This document shows, piece after piece, positions 46,577-56,780 of a stretch of DNA of 64,000 nt (positions are counted from its first letter, which is position 1; every line of letters begins with the position of its first letter). Made by a program: the position numbers and the translations under genes. The stretch comes from Dermatemys mawii (taxonomy: Eukaryota; Chordata; Testudines; Dermatemydidae): the NCBI GenBank assembly GCA_007922305.1, contig ML677335.1, forward strand, positions 34,491,216-34,555,215. The letters run 5' to 3'. A model generated the notes under the pieces. It was not told the DNA's origin. It searched no databases and worked only from the letters and a program-made list of their open reading frames with translations.

Positions 46577-49500
46577 AGATGGAAAGCACAGAATGCCTGT
46601 GTGAAAAAGCCATAGTTTAAAAAGATGTTTGTTGTACTTAAAACCAACTGCCAATTTTTGTAGGTAAGTGAATATGATTTGCTGTTAGTAAACCTCAGAA
46701 TTTGTAGAATTCAAGTAATTTAGTACGTTAAGTATAGGAAAGTACAAGAGACTATTGCAGTACCTGATGCAACTATCTGCCAGCTTTTCAATACCACCAC
46801 TGAAGCATATACATTTTTAAAATAATTTTCTAATCACCAGACTGAACAGACCATTGCAATAAGAATACTTTGTATTTACAGAACGAGCGTTAACACAGGG
46901 TAGCACTTGGTCCCCCTTTAGGGGCCACATATAAGTTTATGAGTCAGCTTCTACCTTCAAGCTAATGGACTTATCCCTTTAACTTAATCAGTATGGGTAC
47001 ATGGTTTTAGATCTGGAGGTCACAGATATCCAGCTCCCAAAAGACCAATCTGGGGTGGTGTTATAAATTATCGCAATAAGAGACTTGAACTATTGGGACC
47101 TGTGATGCGAGGGATGAAATTCCAGAGCTAGGAGAAGCATACTAAGTCTTCTTCATGAATCCCCCCCCTGCAATCACTAAACACGTGTTGCCTTTTATAT
47201 GGCTAGCATGAGCATGCTCCTTGTTTAATCTGGTCATTTGAGTCTCACCCTCCATATGGATCATTCAGGCTAGCAGGCTGTGGGGAGTTGGCTATGGGAT
47301 TAATATAGAACCTGAGCTTCCAACTTGTGTGGTTCTCATTGACCTTAGTGTCTTAGGGGTGCTAACACTGGCCAGCTACCAGAGTAAATCTCAAAGTCAG
47401 TCTATTGGCCAGCCAAAGTAAATCCGAATCCTAGTCTAGCGTGGTAAACAGCCTTAAACCATGAATATTGCACTCCATTTGTTGTGTGTAGGCACAACTG
47501 ATTAATAAACATTAGCCTTATCAGCCATCTATAGATCTATAAGAAAATGAATCCCTCAGGATTTCCTAAAAAGTTCAACTGACTTTCTGAAGTGCACTCT
47601 CTCACAGATTCAGAGATTTTTTATTATAGGTGTCCGGGATTCTTTTTTTCCCTGCAAATTAATTCATCACTATGCAATTCTACATTTTTTAAAAATAAAT
47701 TATTCATTTCCTTTTGTAGTCAACAATTTGGAAAATATCTTGCTAAAACATACAAGATTCCCAGGAAAGTGAATGGCATTTGATTACACTTTTTCTTCAG
47801 AATTCAAGATGAGATGTAAAGCAAAAATGGAGTTAAGCACACATTCCTATGCTGAACATCCCCACTACCTAAGATACAGAGTTGAATGTAAGAATGAAAT
47901 ACAGAAGCTTAAACAGGCCCAAACCTAACCTAAAACCTGGATCTGAACTTTGGTAAGAAGCTGTGGGTCAAAAGCTACATCTGTTTTTTAATCCAAATTT
48001 TACACTTGACTCCACTTTCCACAGTAGGGTAAACCAAAACTCTGGAACAAAACACCCCTGTTTTTTTAGTCCAATATCGAGTGAGTTCCAAAATCAGATC
48101 TGGATTCATACTGTGTACCTCGAGCCCATTTCTAGATATATTTTTACTTTAACTTACAAATAAATTTAAAAAATAATCATTCCCCTCTGTGAAATCCCTT
48201 ATTATTTCTTGATTCAGAAAAGATATTCCAGAATGCATCTTTTCTGTGACATCATGACTCTCATGGACTGCAACCAGACTTCTGAGATGTATGATGTTGC
48301 CTTTGGGAAATCTTCAGTGAACTAGAACGTATAATGTGGGGAAAAGAATATTTCTGGGCTGAATGACCCTTATTCCCTGGCTACTGGGATTACACAGTAT
48401 AGCTATCTGTGACTAATTGCATCTAATGAATAGAAAGAGAAAAGCAAATATGAAAAAGCCAATGTAATGATGTGATAAGGGGAATTCTCAATAGAGATTT
48501 TATGAGTTCTTGCTAAAAATAACCCAGAAGCAATAGGATAGTAAGACTATGACACACAGTGCTGAGCATAACCTCGAATAAATTAATCTGTTGTTACGCA
48601 AAACACAGTTATCAACCTGATAACCTATGATGATATACATTATCATCTGTTGTTTGCATTTAGTCATTTCAAACTTTTGAAGTACCTTCTGATTCAAAAC
48701 TAATCTTAAGCAAAATAGCAGTGATCTGCAACAGCTCTGGCTCTGTATCTAGGGATACTTACTGTTCATTACGGAACCAAGAATAAGCTTATAATCATGT
48801 GCCCTGCTCCCATCGGGGAAAGTTAAATGGGATCATATAATTTTAATTAACTCTTATTATTTTCTATTGATTCAATGCATGCTCAATGCAACAGAACAGG
48901 GGCTATACCATTATAAGTAAATGGTAAGCGTTTTGAAACATACACTGTTCAGAATACTCTAGTAATTTTTCAGTCTCTAATTATCATAATCTAAGTGGCT
49001 GCAATCAAAGTATTGATAGACACATATAATAAAATAAAATGTAACTCAGGACAATACAAGATGAATTTTTAAATCCATTTACAAGGTCTATATGATATGC
49101 CCAGATAGATCTCTATTTATTTATTGTAGTGAGAAAACTGTCATTGTAGTAATATGGTTTCCTCACTAAATTGATTTTTTTAAATTTAAATTCAGATTAA
49201 TCAGCAAACATATTGCTTCTCATTTAATAAATATTGCTAAATTAGCAGGGTGGGGCTACAAGCACTATATCAAAACACTATCAAGAAAGGGAGATTTCAA
49301 GGTCAATTATGCACAATAGTCTATCCAAGTATAAAGGGACTGAAGTTGTACAACAGAATGAAAAAGTCTGATGGGTTACTAGGCAGCAATCACCTTTTAT
49401 AGAAATGATATTCTTTTATAGCTTACTTCAGAGAATTTCAACTACCAGTAATGCCAGAATTATTTCTGATTACATTAATTGAATGGTGAATCAGAACAGT

Positions 49501-50289
49501 TCATATCTATGCCCTCTTTAATCTTTCATTTTCCTGTTTTGCTTCTGAAAAGAGAGTGGGTAAGTTGTGGCAATCACTTCTTCTCACAAAATGCCTCTGA
49601 TCCTTCAATCTCCTGACCTAGTACTGTGCATAAGACTCATCTCATCATTGATTTTTATGTAAGTCTCCACAGCCTTCAATTAGAGTTCTCTTCATGCATC
49701 AATGATCAGCAGGATATGACTGCCTATGCTGTCCCAGAGGTGGTTCAGCTTCCTCCGTGCACTATGGAATTGAATCCAGAGTTCCTGCTACTACTCATCT
49801 TGCCAAAAGGTTTATGTTCCTTGGAGACCAGTGCTAGCTTATGCACTCACATTTCCATTCACTCCTCTTATGTCTTTTGTTTCTCTGACTTGCCATAGTG
49901 CATCTCAAACAAAATGAGATATAGTGTTCTTAAATTGTACACTCCACATCACTCAAACTGGAATATTATGATTTCTTTAACTCATATTTACATTACACAA
50001 ATATTTAAATCACAGGAGAAAAAGATCAGATGAAATATAAAGAGACAAAGAAACAGAAAGATGATAGAGACATCTCCAAGTAGCATGCCAGGTATAAAAC
50101 AGATGAGTTGAGAAAATGCATGTATACAGGAATTCATTAGACACATAGTCCAGTTCATAGAAAGATAAGTCTGTCAGTTCTCTGATAAGTCACCATCTTT
50201 CCTTATGTTCTCTTAGGTCTTGATTTGGCATTTACAAAGCACATACCTAACTATAAATATGGGAATAATCTCACTGACATCAACAGTGA
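46577..50289. other. mostly unique sequence, no gene seen
   Basis: 46895-47060 (ggtccccctttaggggccac, gagtcagcttctaccttcaa, ggttttagatctggaggtca) is probably an interspersed reptile repeat of unknown name. The 90-codon open frame at 49626-49898 has no recognisable domain. The rest is AT-rich and unassigned. Confidence 0.45.
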
Positions 50290-50600
50290 ATAGAGCTGGT
50301 CTAGAATTTTTTGACTACATGTTTTTCATCGAAAAATGTAGCTTTGTGAAATCTGAAACTGTGAAACAGACGCCGTTTTGATAAATCTCCTGACAAAAGA
50401 ATTTTGGCAAAATGGTTGAACTGACCCAACCCAATGTTTTGAAACGAAAAGTTATCTTTCTGAGTCAAAACAAACACTTTGTTTAGAAATTTTAATAAAT
50501 ATAAACTAAAAGTAGTTGTAAATTGGGGTGGGGAGGTGAGGGGAATCAAAATGAAACATTTCAATTGACCTAAACTGATTTTTATACACATAGATATACA
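50290..50600. mobile_element. MITE-like repeat (gagctggtc...gaaaaat type)
   Basis: Starts gagctggtctagaattttttg, then ttttcatcgaaaaatgtagc, ggcaaaatggttgaactgac, gttttgaaacgaaaagttat, and later ggggtggggaggtgagggg with atgaaacatttcaattgacc. This order matches a common turtle A/T-rich foldback element. Diverged; ends approximate. Confidence 0.55.
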
Positions 50601-51159
50601 CACACATATCTATGTATATCAGTTCATGAAATATTTTGAGCGTGCACACACACACAATGACAATGAATCTCTCCCTCTCTCTTTAGGTGGAGATCTTTAT
50701 CTATATATAGTACTTACAAACTAAGTAATGGGCATTACTGGAAGCAGAGGGCTAGCTAAACAGATAAAATATCAGTTGTGTGAGAAAAAGCAAAGATGAG
50801 AAAAAATATCTGGTCTATATATTACATTATAGTTCATTCTTCTGACTGCCTGAATTTATGTAAGTGAAAACTAAGTAATTTCTGGGGTCATTGTCATTAA
50901 ACACATTCAGTGAGCTGCCACAGCTCAAGGATTGAGAATAGGAGGGCAAAAATACTGCCATATAAAAAGAGAGTCAATGGCCACTTCACAGTTATGTCCA
51001 TCACTCTATCATTGTACTGTGCAGCTCTTAATGCAATTATCCTTGAAGAGGATATTAACTCACTCTAGGTATCTTGTGTTTGTTAGATTTCCACGTTTAA
51101 TCCTTCAGTCTAGAAACCTTGTAATAATGTAATAAGGATCTGTTGCCCACAAAAGATAA
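50601..51159. other. microsatellite-rich then unique sequence
   Basis: Short (CA)n and (TC)n runs at 50595-50690; the rest is unassigned. Confidence 0.45.
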
Positions 51160-51320
51160 CACACACCTAATTTTCAAATGTGGGGACTCCAAAAAGACAT
51201 CCAGATCCCTAATTTGGGTATTCAATTTTTCAATTAGATATTTAGGGTGAAATAATGGCTTTGAAGTCAATACCAAAACTCCAATTGACTTCAGTAGAGT
51301 CAGAATTTAATACTTAGATT
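51160..51320. mobile_element. old palindromic repeat fragments
   Basis: 51160-51245 has acacctaattttcaaatgtg and tttagggtg ends of a 'cctaa...ttagg' foldback. 51247-51318 (ggtgaaataatggctttgaa, gtcaataccaaaactccaat, tgacttcagtagagtcag) is a 'ggtgaaatcctgg...tgacttcagtgg' palindrome centred near 51280. Both are degenerate. Confidence 0.5.
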
Positions 51321-51895
51321 TCAAGTTAGCTCAATATTTTGAAGTGAGTTCTATTGACACATAACTGCATTTCTGGATCTGGGGCCTAAAACAGGTTGCC
51401 ATGTTTGAAACCTGGGCCTTGTGATACATTACATCAATAGATAATGAAGTACAGTAGAAGAGCATCTAACATACGCATTTAATGCAACTCACCCGTCAAT
51501 ATAAACTCAGGCTCCACAGTCTTAAAATATTTGGTCCTTGGTAAATGATTTTTTTAAAAAACAATCAATATAGGGTAATCATTGTCTTTCAAAAATAAAC
51601 TTGATATTTAGAAGGCCTATGGAAAATTGAGCTCTAATATCCATATTTTATATTTATACACAGACAGTGAGCATCTAAAACAGTTTTTGGTTGCAAAGCT
51701 CTCTTACCCAATATTAAACAAGCATCATTATGTGGTGTTAGTCAGGTTTTCATGGATTACAGTCACAATAAACTACTATATGTTTATTATTGGTTGTTGG
51801 GATCATCAGTGCTGTTGACAGAAGACGGACTGGAATTCCCACAATGGACAGTTTACCAAAATCTGGGAAGGCTAGTCTGACAAGCACAGGAACAT
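51321..51895. other. unique sequence, no gene seen
   Basis: Nothing recognised. Confidence 0.45.
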
Positions 51896-52034
51896 CTCAC
51901 TTAACATTGTAGTTATGTTCCTGAAAAATGTGACTGTAAGCAAAATGATGTTAAGCGAATTCAATTTCCCCATAAGAATTAATGTAAATGAGGGGGTCAG
52001 GTACACCGGAAATTTTTTTCATCAGACAAAAGAC
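51896..52034 (+). repeat. interspersed repeat ending at a microsatellite
   Basis: tctcacttaacattgtagtt, atgttcctgaaaaatgtgac, taagcaaaatgatgttaagc, gaattcaatttccccataag, aggtacaccggaaattttttt follow a turtle repeat I recall, in which the same gcaactttaag/cttaaagttgc phrase occurs in both orientations. Family name unknown. Confidence 0.5.
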
Positions 52035-52074
52035 TAGATAGATAGATACATACATACACACACACACACACACA
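52035..52074. repeat. (GATA)n(CATA)n(CA)n compound microsatellite
   Basis: About three GATA units, then two to three CATA units, then about ten CA units, directly before the hairpin of the Penelope-like element. Confidence 0.9.
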
Positions 52075-52075
52075 A

Positions 52076-52250
52076 TTTCAAAATTGACACCATCAAGTCT
52101 TTAATGGAATGGCCAGGAAGATTGAAGTGTTCTCCTACTGGTTTTTGAATGTTATCAATGTTATCATAACATTCAAAAACCAGGAGGAGAATACTTCACT
52201 TCAGTCTTTCTGGCCATTCCATTAAAGACTTGATGGTGTCAATTTTGAAA
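52076..52250. repeat. large hairpin-forming inverted repeat
   Basis: Arms 52076-52155 and 52166-52250, loop caatgttatc. If transcribed in either direction it would form a long, nearly perfect RNA duplex of about 80 bp. Confidence 0.92.
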
Positions 52251-52580
52251 CAGAAAAACTTCCAAAACAGACTCCAACGAGAAACTGAGGAACTGGAATT
52301 AATTTTCAGTTTGGACACAATAAACCAAGGGCTAAATAGAACTTGCGAACGGTTCTCTCATTACACTAATTGATTGCATTTCCCTAGTTAATTTACCTTC
52401 AATAGTTGTTATCTCCTGTCAGACACAGAGATCCATTTCAAAAGGTATTTTTTTCTCCTGCTGATAATGGCCCATCCAAATTAAACAGCCTCTTAGAATT
52501 GGTATGCTAATGTACAACTTTATTTTTTTTTTGCTTTCTGTGTATATAAATAAATCTTACTTCTGTTCCATTCTATGCAT

Positions 52581-52608
52581 CCGATGAAGTGGGCTCTAGC
52601 CTACGAAA
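52581..52608 (+). ncRNA. hammerhead-ribozyme-like core
   Basis: CCGATGA (52581-52587; consensus CUGANGA, so one C for U), a complete stem II GTGGGC / GCCTAC (52589-52594 with 52599-52604; six pairs, one of them G-U) capped by TCTA, then GAAA (52605-52608). The short stem III and cleavage site that should follow are missing because the element is truncated at this point. A relic of the self-cleaving RNA that Penelope-like elements carry in their terminal repeats; not expected to cleave. Confidence 0.5.
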
Positions 52609-52611
52609 GTA

Positions 52612-52690
52612 GTGACATCCTTTTTAAAGCGCTTTGAGATTTATAGATGAAAAGAGCTACATATTATTATTTGTTTTTAAATAATAAAAA
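52612..52690 (+). repeat. ancient SINE/L3-type 3' tail
   Basis: tttaaagcgctttgagattt, atagatgaaaagagctacat and attattattt follow the shared tail of old amniote SINEs/L3. Better preserved than the copy at 1835-1900. It directly abuts the truncated Penelope-like element. Confidence 0.65.
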
Positions 52691-53194
52691 AATAAATAAA
52701 TAATATGTTCACAGGATCACAGCCTCACTCAGTACAGAAGACAGACAAGACTCTGGGGATGAATCAGAGTTGTGCAGCGAATGATATTATCATCTCTAGG
52801 ACTCCTGCCTCATTCATCACAGAAGTTGGAAGGTGTGCAGTGAATGAGGCAGGGAGTTACAGGAAGAGAAAGGATGGTCTTACAGTTAAAGAAATTTGAT
52901 TACACTGAACAACTGGATTCTATAACTGCCTCTGTGATAGAGTTCCTATGTGTTTGGAGAACAAACTTAAACCAAAAAGTTCACAGCTGGCCACTAACTG
53001 TGTGTTCCTCATTTTCTGAGTGCACACTGGGAGACACCTGGTGCCAGATTTGCAGAAGTGCTGTGCATTCATAACTTCAACTCCACTGGGGTTGTGCTTT
53101 GAACATATAAAGGGCTATAAAAATGTAAGTACTTGGAAAAATTAGGTCCCAACCATCACAAGCTACATACCCAATATTAGTGGACACTTGTCAA
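52691..53194. repeat. partial copy of the 23.7-kb repeat, then unique sequence
   Basis: 52795-52885 (cagaagttggaaggtgtgca, gggagttacaggaagagaaa, ggatggtctta) aligns by eye with 23735-23810. The rest is unassigned. Confidence 0.45.
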
Positions 53195-53345
53195 TTTTGG
53201 TCTTAGTTTCTCTGTGCCTCAGTTCTCAAGCTGTAAAATGGGAGATAATCCCATTATCTAGTCCCGCAGAAGTGTTGTCAAGATAAATTTATTAATGTCT
53301 GTGAAGTACTAAGAACCCAGGGTGAAAATACTATAGAAATGCCCA
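53195..53345 (+). mobile_element. MIR/CORE-like SINE 3' half
   Basis: tttctctgtgcctcagttct, gctgtaaaatgggagataat, agaagtgttgtcaagataaa and atactatagaaatgc follow the MIR-type SINE order. The tRNA-like head is missing. Confidence 0.68.
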
Positions 53346-54795
53346 GGAGTAAATTAATATGCATTCAGTGTGAGATTTGGATAGTATGCATTATATAAGC
53401 CCCAGAGACACATACTAAATACGGAAAATACAAAAAAATAATGTATCTACCCATTCAATAAACTGTGGAAAAATATAATATACGATCATGTAAGGATGGT
53501 ATAGTATGCATACACACAAAAGTGGGAGGTTAATATTGCACAGGGATCTTTCATTCAGGCATTTCCTCGCTAGTGAGAGATTGGCTTTGCAACACACATA
53601 TCCCTTGTTTACATTTATATAGTAAATTGCTGAGGACATGGGGAAGTTTAAGACTTTTCCCTCCTCCTTCTTTTCTTCTACCTGTTTCCACAAATTAGAG
53701 ATTTCAGTCCTAAAATCCTGATCCAAAAATTCGTAGTTGTAGGTGGAACAGTTTATTTGCATATATTTGTACAGATTTTTTCAATATTATTAGCAAATGA
53801 TGAAATAGTTTAATAAAAAAATCAGAAGCCCAGGAAGCCTGTTTAAAACACCCGACGTGTTGTAGCTACGATACACCCAGCTTGTAATACCACCAAGAAA
53901 CTCCTCCTGAGCAGAGTTCAAAGTTGGAGAGTTCTATGGGTCAAGAGACAAACATTTGTAAATTACCAGAATTCTGATAACACTCTGCTGTGTGTTTAGA
54001 AATGATTTCACTCAGGGGTCATAGACAGGAGTAGCAATTTAAGCAAAAAATATTTTTTAAATAAAATGTTGTCAAAAACAATGTAAAATTTGCCACAACA
54101 TTGTCTGAAATAGCACCTCAGTTTCCATAATTAACAACGTTTCCTGTGGTATTATTTGACGTTTCATATGATCCCTTCTTCATCAGTGGATTGTTTGTGG
54201 GAGCTTTAGAGTAGGAAACATCAGCAGAGTCAGAGATTTTGTGTAATAGGAAATTGCAGGTTACGTTAGATTTTGTTTCCCTGGTAACAAAGGCTAGGCT
54301 GATATTGAGTATGGTACAAAGAGGTATTAATAATAGCATTTTGCACATTTAAGAAAAGTTCATTCCTGGTTATGTAGCTCCAAAATAATCTTTCCTTATT
54401 TTGTCTGTCTTTTTTCTTCTTCTTCACCTTCAATGAATGCCAAATTCCTTATGAGAAATACTCCTTGTCTGACAGTAATGAAGGTGGATAGCAAGGCTTT
54501 GGTGCATTAATAATTTATAAAATCACTTTACTTCAAGATGCACAAAAGTGCAAGTATCCAAAAGTTGTTCTATATGTTAAATATTGATTTCCTACTAATA
54601 TAGCTTTCCTATTTATGATTTGCTTTCCTTTTAGTTTTCAAACTTTAAGGTCCACTGCTGTCAACTTGTTCCTCACTGAGGAACTGTCATATGGGCAAAC
54701 CAGCTACACATATTGTATCCCCATTTTTTTAAAAAAATTCTGGAGCTTTGTGATGGAACCTACATGAAGATGTAATGGAAGGCCTGATAGCAAGT
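53346..54795. other. unique sequence, no gene seen
   Basis: The 115-codon minus-strand open frame at 53415-53762 has no recognisable domain. Confidence 0.45.
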
Positions 54796-55225
54796 CCGTG
54801 CTATCAAAAAAATCTGAATAAGGTGAAATGTCACTCTCTCTTCTACCCAGAATCCACAAAGTCTTTCGGAGCCTCTCCCACACTGTTTGTAGCCTATGTT
54901 GAGAGAATTAAAGGGCAACCTACTACAGTGCAGCATATTTGACAGTGGATTTTGGACTGTATAGAACTTGCTCTGATATGACAAAGGTCTCTCCTGCGTC
55001 AAGGGCAACAGCCCACTCCACTAGGGCTTATTCCCTGTCAGCAGACTTCTTGAGCAACATTCCTATAGTGGATGTTTGCAAAGTAGCAACATGATAAATC
55101 GGTATATACGCTCTTCAGACATTACACTATTACCCACGCTTCCCAAGATGACAAACTTCAAGAAGTTGATTTTGTTCTCTTTCTTTAAGTTGTCTGAAGT
55201 CCCTCCACCTGCTGAGGTAATCCAT
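54796..55225 (+). pseudogene. DIRS-type tyrosine recombinase, C-terminal fragment
   Basis: Plus-strand codons give LFVAYVERIKG (54883-54915), then WILDCIELA, then AHSTRA (55011-55028), then VCKVAT followed by a TGA where the family has W, then, after a 1-base shift, SVYTLFRHYTITHASQDD (catalytic-type Y at 55123-55125). The H-S-T-R box supplies the His and second Arg, and RHY the nucleophilic Tyr, of tyrosine recombinases. In the DIRS order of retrotransposons this enzyme integrates the circular DNA copy. Stops (TGA/TAG) and at least one frameshift make it dead. It faces the reverse-transcriptase remnant on its right. Confidence 0.72.
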
Positions 55226-55289
55226 AGGGTAATCCATATTTTTTACTTAGACTGGAAAACAGATGTCTGATAAGAATGCTGTTCTAGAC

Positions 55290-55775
55290 AGCAGAATCAG
55301 GCTACCACCACTCACATACACTTCATAACAACCCTTGTAGTGGAAGAGAGATTAAAGAACAGAACTGCATATTGGTAATGGACATTGTTTATCATGAATC
55401 ACAAACTTTCTGTGGCCAGGAAGTATTGCCACATGAAAGTACACATCCTGCAGGGCAGCTTACAAATCTCCAGGGAACAGATAACAGACACAAGAGTGAC
55501 CACCCTGAATTTGATTTTCTTGAATCCAGAATGGGTTGAAGACCATGTCTCTTTTCAGGAATCAAGAAATGGCAGACGTAGTAACCTATTCCTCTGTATT
55601 GATAAGAAACTTCCTCTATTGACTCCATTCTAACAGAATCTGTCCTTTTTGATACAAAACAGAATGAGATCTATCCATGAAAAGGGACAGGAAGGTGGGT
55701 AAATTGAATAATGAATCCCTCCTTTACTGTGTAGAGCAGGCACCTGTGTAACTGATCACTCTTAGTTACCATGGT
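55290..55775 (-). pseudogene. DIRS-type reverse transcriptase, N-terminal half
   Basis: Minus-strand reading: VKEGFIIQF (near 55720), SIEEVSYQYRG, then HFLIPEKRHGLQPILDSRK (55515-55575), then after a shift ALQDVYFHVAILPGHRKF (55405-55460) and HYQYAVLFFNLSS-TTRVV (55318-55385). These correspond to the family's VPKKDGGLRPILDLR motif, the DAYFHI motif with the first catalytic Asp, and the QY.VLPFGL motif. The YxDD half, RNase H and everything downstream are absent: the sequence ends near 55240-55290 against the oppositely oriented recombinase. At least one stop and several frameshifts. Confidence 0.75.
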
Positions 55776-55985
55776 GTAAGATACTCAGTGAATGAAGGAT
55801 CACACCGAAGACTTTCAATGTCCGCATTGTATAGTCCAGTCTTCTGGGAGAACAGTTTAGCTCTTTCAAATGATAAATATTTTTCATGTCTTTTGGAATG
55901 TTAGAGGTCTGTAATCAAGAAGAGCATCTCATTGAAATGTCTGTAGCCCCTGAACAGGACACATTATCTGATGTGTCAATTGCTG

Positions 55986-55993
55986 CTTGGATG
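55986..55993. repeat. hAT target duplication, left (cttggatg)
   Basis: 7 of 8 bases match 56362-56369 (tttggatg). Confidence 0.75.
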
Positions 55994-56361
55994 CAGGAGT
56001 GAAAGTGGGGCCAGTACAGTATACCGGTAAGACGCCGGTACCAGCCCTATGCAGCCACGGCAGCGCTTTAATGTCATTGCCGCTTTGGACACTCTCCGCC
56101 CCCCAGGTTGCTGATAGAGGTGGGGCAGCAAAAGGGGTAGCTGCCCCAGGGCCCATAGTTTAAAAGGGCCCGGGGCTCCTGGCTGCTGCCACCGCAGCAG
56201 TGACCAGAGTCCCAGGCTCTTTCAAATTGCCGCCGGAGCCCCAGGTGGCAGGGACCAGGCAGTGTGGATGGGCTAGCAGGGAGAATCTGACCCCTCCAGA
56301 TCTGTCCCTTCTGCCCTTGGGCCGGCCCCCATTCCGGTAAGGATTATTTTTTTCACCCCTG
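55994..56361. mobile_element. hAT-type non-autonomous transposon (caggagtgaaag type), complete
   Basis: 368 bp. Left terminus caggagtgaaagtggg, right terminus tttttttcacccctg, with an 8-bp flanking duplication. The interior includes gccggtacc words and an agtttaaaagggcccggggc module, so it is a short member of the family at 38419-39243. It is inserted within the DIRS-type remnant. Minus-strand open frames of 64-95 codons here are low-complexity artefacts. Confidence 0.82.
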
Positions 56362-56369
56362 TTTGGATG
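56362..56369. repeat. hAT target duplication, right (tttggatg)
   Basis: Pairs with 55986-55993. Confidence 0.75.
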
Positions 56370-56748
56370 GACACACAAGCAATAAGATAACCCTCCAACA
56401 CCGTGCCCAAATACTGATCCTGGTATTCCTTGAGCTCTTGACCACAAATTTTAAAATTGCTGCCCAATTAATGAAAGTATATTTGAACAATGATACCAGA
56501 TAATTTGATACTGTCAGATGACAGTCAAGGTAGCATATGTCTTTTTGCTCTAGAGATAGTTTCTTATACTCTTTACTTTTTTCAACCAGCTCAGCAAATA
56601 AACTTGGTAATCTTTGACAGCTATTGGGTTCTCTTTATTAATCTCCTATCACTAATCCTTCTCAAGATAGCTGAAATTCCTGCCGTAGCTAGAAGCTAGG
56701 ATCTTCAGTGCTGGCAGGGCCAGACAAGTATTTTCCCAAGTAGTAAGG

Positions 56749-56780
56749 AATCTTACTACTTACTAGTAAGTAGTAAGATT
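56749..56780. repeat. perfect 32-bp palindrome
   Basis: The half-site aatcttactacttact is followed immediately by its exact reverse complement agtaagtagtaagatt, with no spacer. A further tagtaagga/ttactac echo lies on both sides. Confidence 0.97.

Larger units (their letters stand above)
52076..52611 (+). mobile_element. Penelope-like retroelement fragment with an 80-bp inverted 5' arm
   Basis: 52166-52250 and 52076-52155 are reverse complements over about 80 bp with few mismatches and one 5-bp gap, separated by a 10-bp loop. Downstream, sequence continues with cttccaaaacagactccaac, gagaaactgaggaactggaa, then ctcctgctgataatggccca and gtgtatataaataaatctta, a stretch I recall as the 3' part of a reptile retroelement. 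It ends in the hammerhead-like core at 52581-52608 and breaks off just after gaaag, before the usual gttagtctctaagg tail. The inverted arm is a reversed copy of the element's own interior. No target duplication found. Confidence 0.6.
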
